From: Casuarina equisetifolia | Lineage: Eukaryota; Streptophyta; Magnoliopsida; Fagales; Casuarinaceae | DNA length: 64,000 nt | Direction: 5' to 3' | Assembly (NCBI GenBank): GCA_028551475.1 | Contig: CM052356.1 | Location: forward strand, 10,567,884 to 10,631,883 | Part shown: one piece after another, positions 62,050 through 64,000 of the stretch | Numbering within the stretch: position 1 is the stretch's first letter | Layout of the letters: each line of letters opens with the position of its first letter | Made by a program: the position numbers and the translations under genes | Notes under the pieces: generated by a model | Database searches by the model: none | The model's input: the letters and a program-made list of their open reading frames with translations, nothing else | Told to the model about the DNA's origin: nothing

Positions 62050-64000
62050 ATGTCGGGTCCCCTCGATCGCTTCGCAAGGCCTTGTGAGTACTAGTTCGAT
62101 ATATCTGTTTCCGCTATATCTGTTTGAATTCTTCATGTTTCTTTTTAGAATCTGTCATAATTTTGTAGATATTTATTCTGAATTTCTGGTCACTTGTGGC
62201 TTAGAATAGTCGGAATCTGTCTGCTTGACAGACGATCAGACTGTGTAATTGCATATAGAATTCCAAGACGTGACGGGCAGGGTTGTGCTTGGACGAATAT
62301 TTTCAAAATTGTGCTTTGTGATTGAAATTGAAATTGAATAGGACCTCGTTAAAGGCTTCTTTTTGATTTCCTTCAGGCTTCGAGGGGTTCTCCGGCCACG
62401 ATGAGAGGAAAGAACGGAAATCAGATTTCGAAAACTCCGAGGATGACAAGCGGACGAGAATCGGGAGTCTAAAGAAGAAGGCAATCAATGCGTCTAGCAA
62501 ATTCAGGCATTCTCTTAAGAAGAAGAGCCGGAAGAGGAGTGCCAGCCGGACTAATTCTGTTTCGATTGAGGATGTTCGGAACGCCGAGGAGCAGCAGGCT
62601 GTGGAATCATTTCGACAGGCACTTATCTCGGATGACTTGCTTCCTACAAGACACGATGACTACCACATGTTGTTGAGGTGATTTCCCATTCTTTTGTCAT
62701 ATGATTTCTGCAATTCGTGGTCCACATAGATGTGAGCTTTCTTGGGATTTGTATCTGCTTCAAGTTTTTGTAAGAACTGCACTACGTGTAACATTATGGA
62801 TTTAGTTCTTATCCTATCCTGTACTACTTAATCCTCGAGAAACTTAAGCGTTATTGTGTGTGGGATTTCTTGGGGTCATAAATTGGCTGTGGTCCTAGTT
62901 TGAGCATGTCAATAGGGGATCTATGAAGCCTTGCTACTCGTCGGTTGCTACAAAAAGATAATGTTCGCTGTCTGTAATCCCCTCGGTTTGACATTATCTC
63001 TATGTGGCTTATATCACTTCTGCCTCCAAGTCAAAGCTTCTTAGTGCAACATTTTACTACAAATTGGTATGAGGTTCATATTAGCTTGGACAGTTATATA
63101 TCAATCCATACATACAACTACTGTGCATTGGTGTTACTCGCCCAAAAAGTAAATAAAAGTTCAGAAAAAGACTGCTATAGTTAGCTTTTTGAGCAGTGAC
63201 TGTCGTTTCCTTTTTATTCCCACGTCATTTTCTTGCTGACATTAATGTGGAAGCTGCTGTTTTCATTAATCTTTATGTCCTTTGGTCACATGAAAGATAA
63301 GATATGGCAAGTTCAGCTTATAATTTACATATTAACTTGTTTATTATTTTGTTGAGCTTTGTTGTTGCAGATTTCTGAAAGCAAGAAAGTTTGATATTGA
63401 AAAGGCAAAGCACATGTGGCACAACATGATTAAATGGAGGAAAGAGTTTGGTACAGACACAATTATGGAGGTAAATTTTTTTAATACATTTCGAGGAAAT
63501 TTTCTATGGGTTTGGTGGTAGATTCTGATTATTGCTTTTCAAATCTGATGTGCTGCTCTTTCTTATTTATTTGGTGGTAGATTCTTATTCTTTTTTTGTT
63601 TTTCAGGATTTTGAGTTTACTGAGAGGAATGAAGTTCTACAACACTACCCTCAGGGTTATCATGGTGTAGATAAAGAGGGAAAACCTGTATACATTGAGA
63701 GACTGGGAAAAATTGATCCCAACAAACTTATGCAAGTGACTACTTTGGATCAATATGTGCGATATCATGTCAAGGGGTTTGAACAGACCTTTGCAATTAA
63801 GTTTCCAGCTTGCTCTATTGCTGCAAAGAGACACATAGATTCAAGTACTACAATCTTAGATGTTCAGGGTGTGGTACGTTTGTTACTTTCCTTTAATATC
63901 GATTATTTCCTGGGCACCAATATTTAGTTATACACTATTAGGTTTTATTGACAGTGATGTGTTTCTGGTCTGAACTTCTCTCACTTTAGGGTTTAAAAAA
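62050..64000 (+). CDS. Sec14-like phosphatidylinositol-transfer protein (SFH type), 5' part
   Basis: Exons 62050-62083, 62377-62677, 63371-63470, 63607-63873 and the start of a fifth at 63,990; the gene runs off the right end. The visible 237 residues begin [11 protein letters not shown], the typical start of plant SFH proteins, then [20 protein letters not shown], a basic stretch ([24 protein letters not shown]) and SIEDVR. The CRAL-TRIO N-terminal domain spans about 84-145 ([17 protein letters not shown], then [12 protein letters not shown]), and the Sec14 lipid-binding domain opens with [22 protein letters not shown] and [15 protein letters not shown]. Such proteins bind or present phosphatidylinositol at membranes and affect polarised growth; many carry a C-terminal nodulin domain, which would lie outside the window. 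Every junction keeps frame with GT-AG ends. Confidence 0.95.

Noticed and set aside
1-64000. CRISPR arrays, bacterial operons, rRNA or tRNA genes
   Set aside because: No regularly spaced repeats and no tRNA-like or rRNA-like sequence was seen; the genome is a plant nuclear one. Methionine-tRNA complements were found only as primer-binding sites of retroelements.

Overview
The window is nuclear DNA of a flowering plant. Its genes carry plant-type GT-AG introns with T-rich interiors, and five of the six recognisable gene products are plant-type (BAHD acyltransferase, cyclin-T, bHLH110-like factor, bifunctional nuclease, SFH Sec14 protein); the sixth, DRE2/anamorsin, is general to eukaryotes. 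Plant LTR retrotransposons fill much of the left half. The base composition is AT-rich and the style suggests a woody dicot or magnoliid, but the species cannot be named from the sequence alone.

Layout. Positions 1-3.3 kb hold the right end of a Copia element and further Copia-type LTR pieces. A two-exon BAHD acyltransferase gene stands alone at 5.64-7.93 kb, followed by 3.7 kb of gene-free DNA. From 11.6 to 32.85 kb the window is a retrotransposon block: a compact Ty3-Gypsy element with a clean 5-bp target duplication (11,608-15,584); pieces of an old minus-strand Copia (about 15.9-17.7, 24.5-25.35 and 32.15-32.84 kb); a plus-strand Sirevirus-like Copia (17,693 to about 24,535); and a minus-strand chromovirus-type Gypsy (25,351-32,150) that itself contains foreign repeat sequence. 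All are fossils.

From 33 kb to the right end the window is gene territory with little recognisable transposon sequence. In order, all on the plus strand: a DRE2/anamorsin Fe-S assembly gene (coding 35,886-38,426), a cyclin-T1-like gene (40,526-43,242), a bHLH110-like transcription factor (49,206-53,353), a bifunctional nuclease of the BBD family (56,508-60,227), and the first part of a Sec14/SFH phosphatidylinositol-transfer protein gene (from 62,050 past the right end). Exon models were assembled by hand; every junction keeps frame and family motifs.

The genes are functionally unrelated housekeeping and regulatory genes; nothing suggests a cluster working together. I found no clearly undescribed system. 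The most useful second looks are a GC-AG intron in the BBD gene, a DFGEG variant of the BAHD DFGWG motif, short upstream ORFs in two leaders, the layered nesting in the retrotransposon block, and a few GC-rich or unusually open stretches without a recognised gene.
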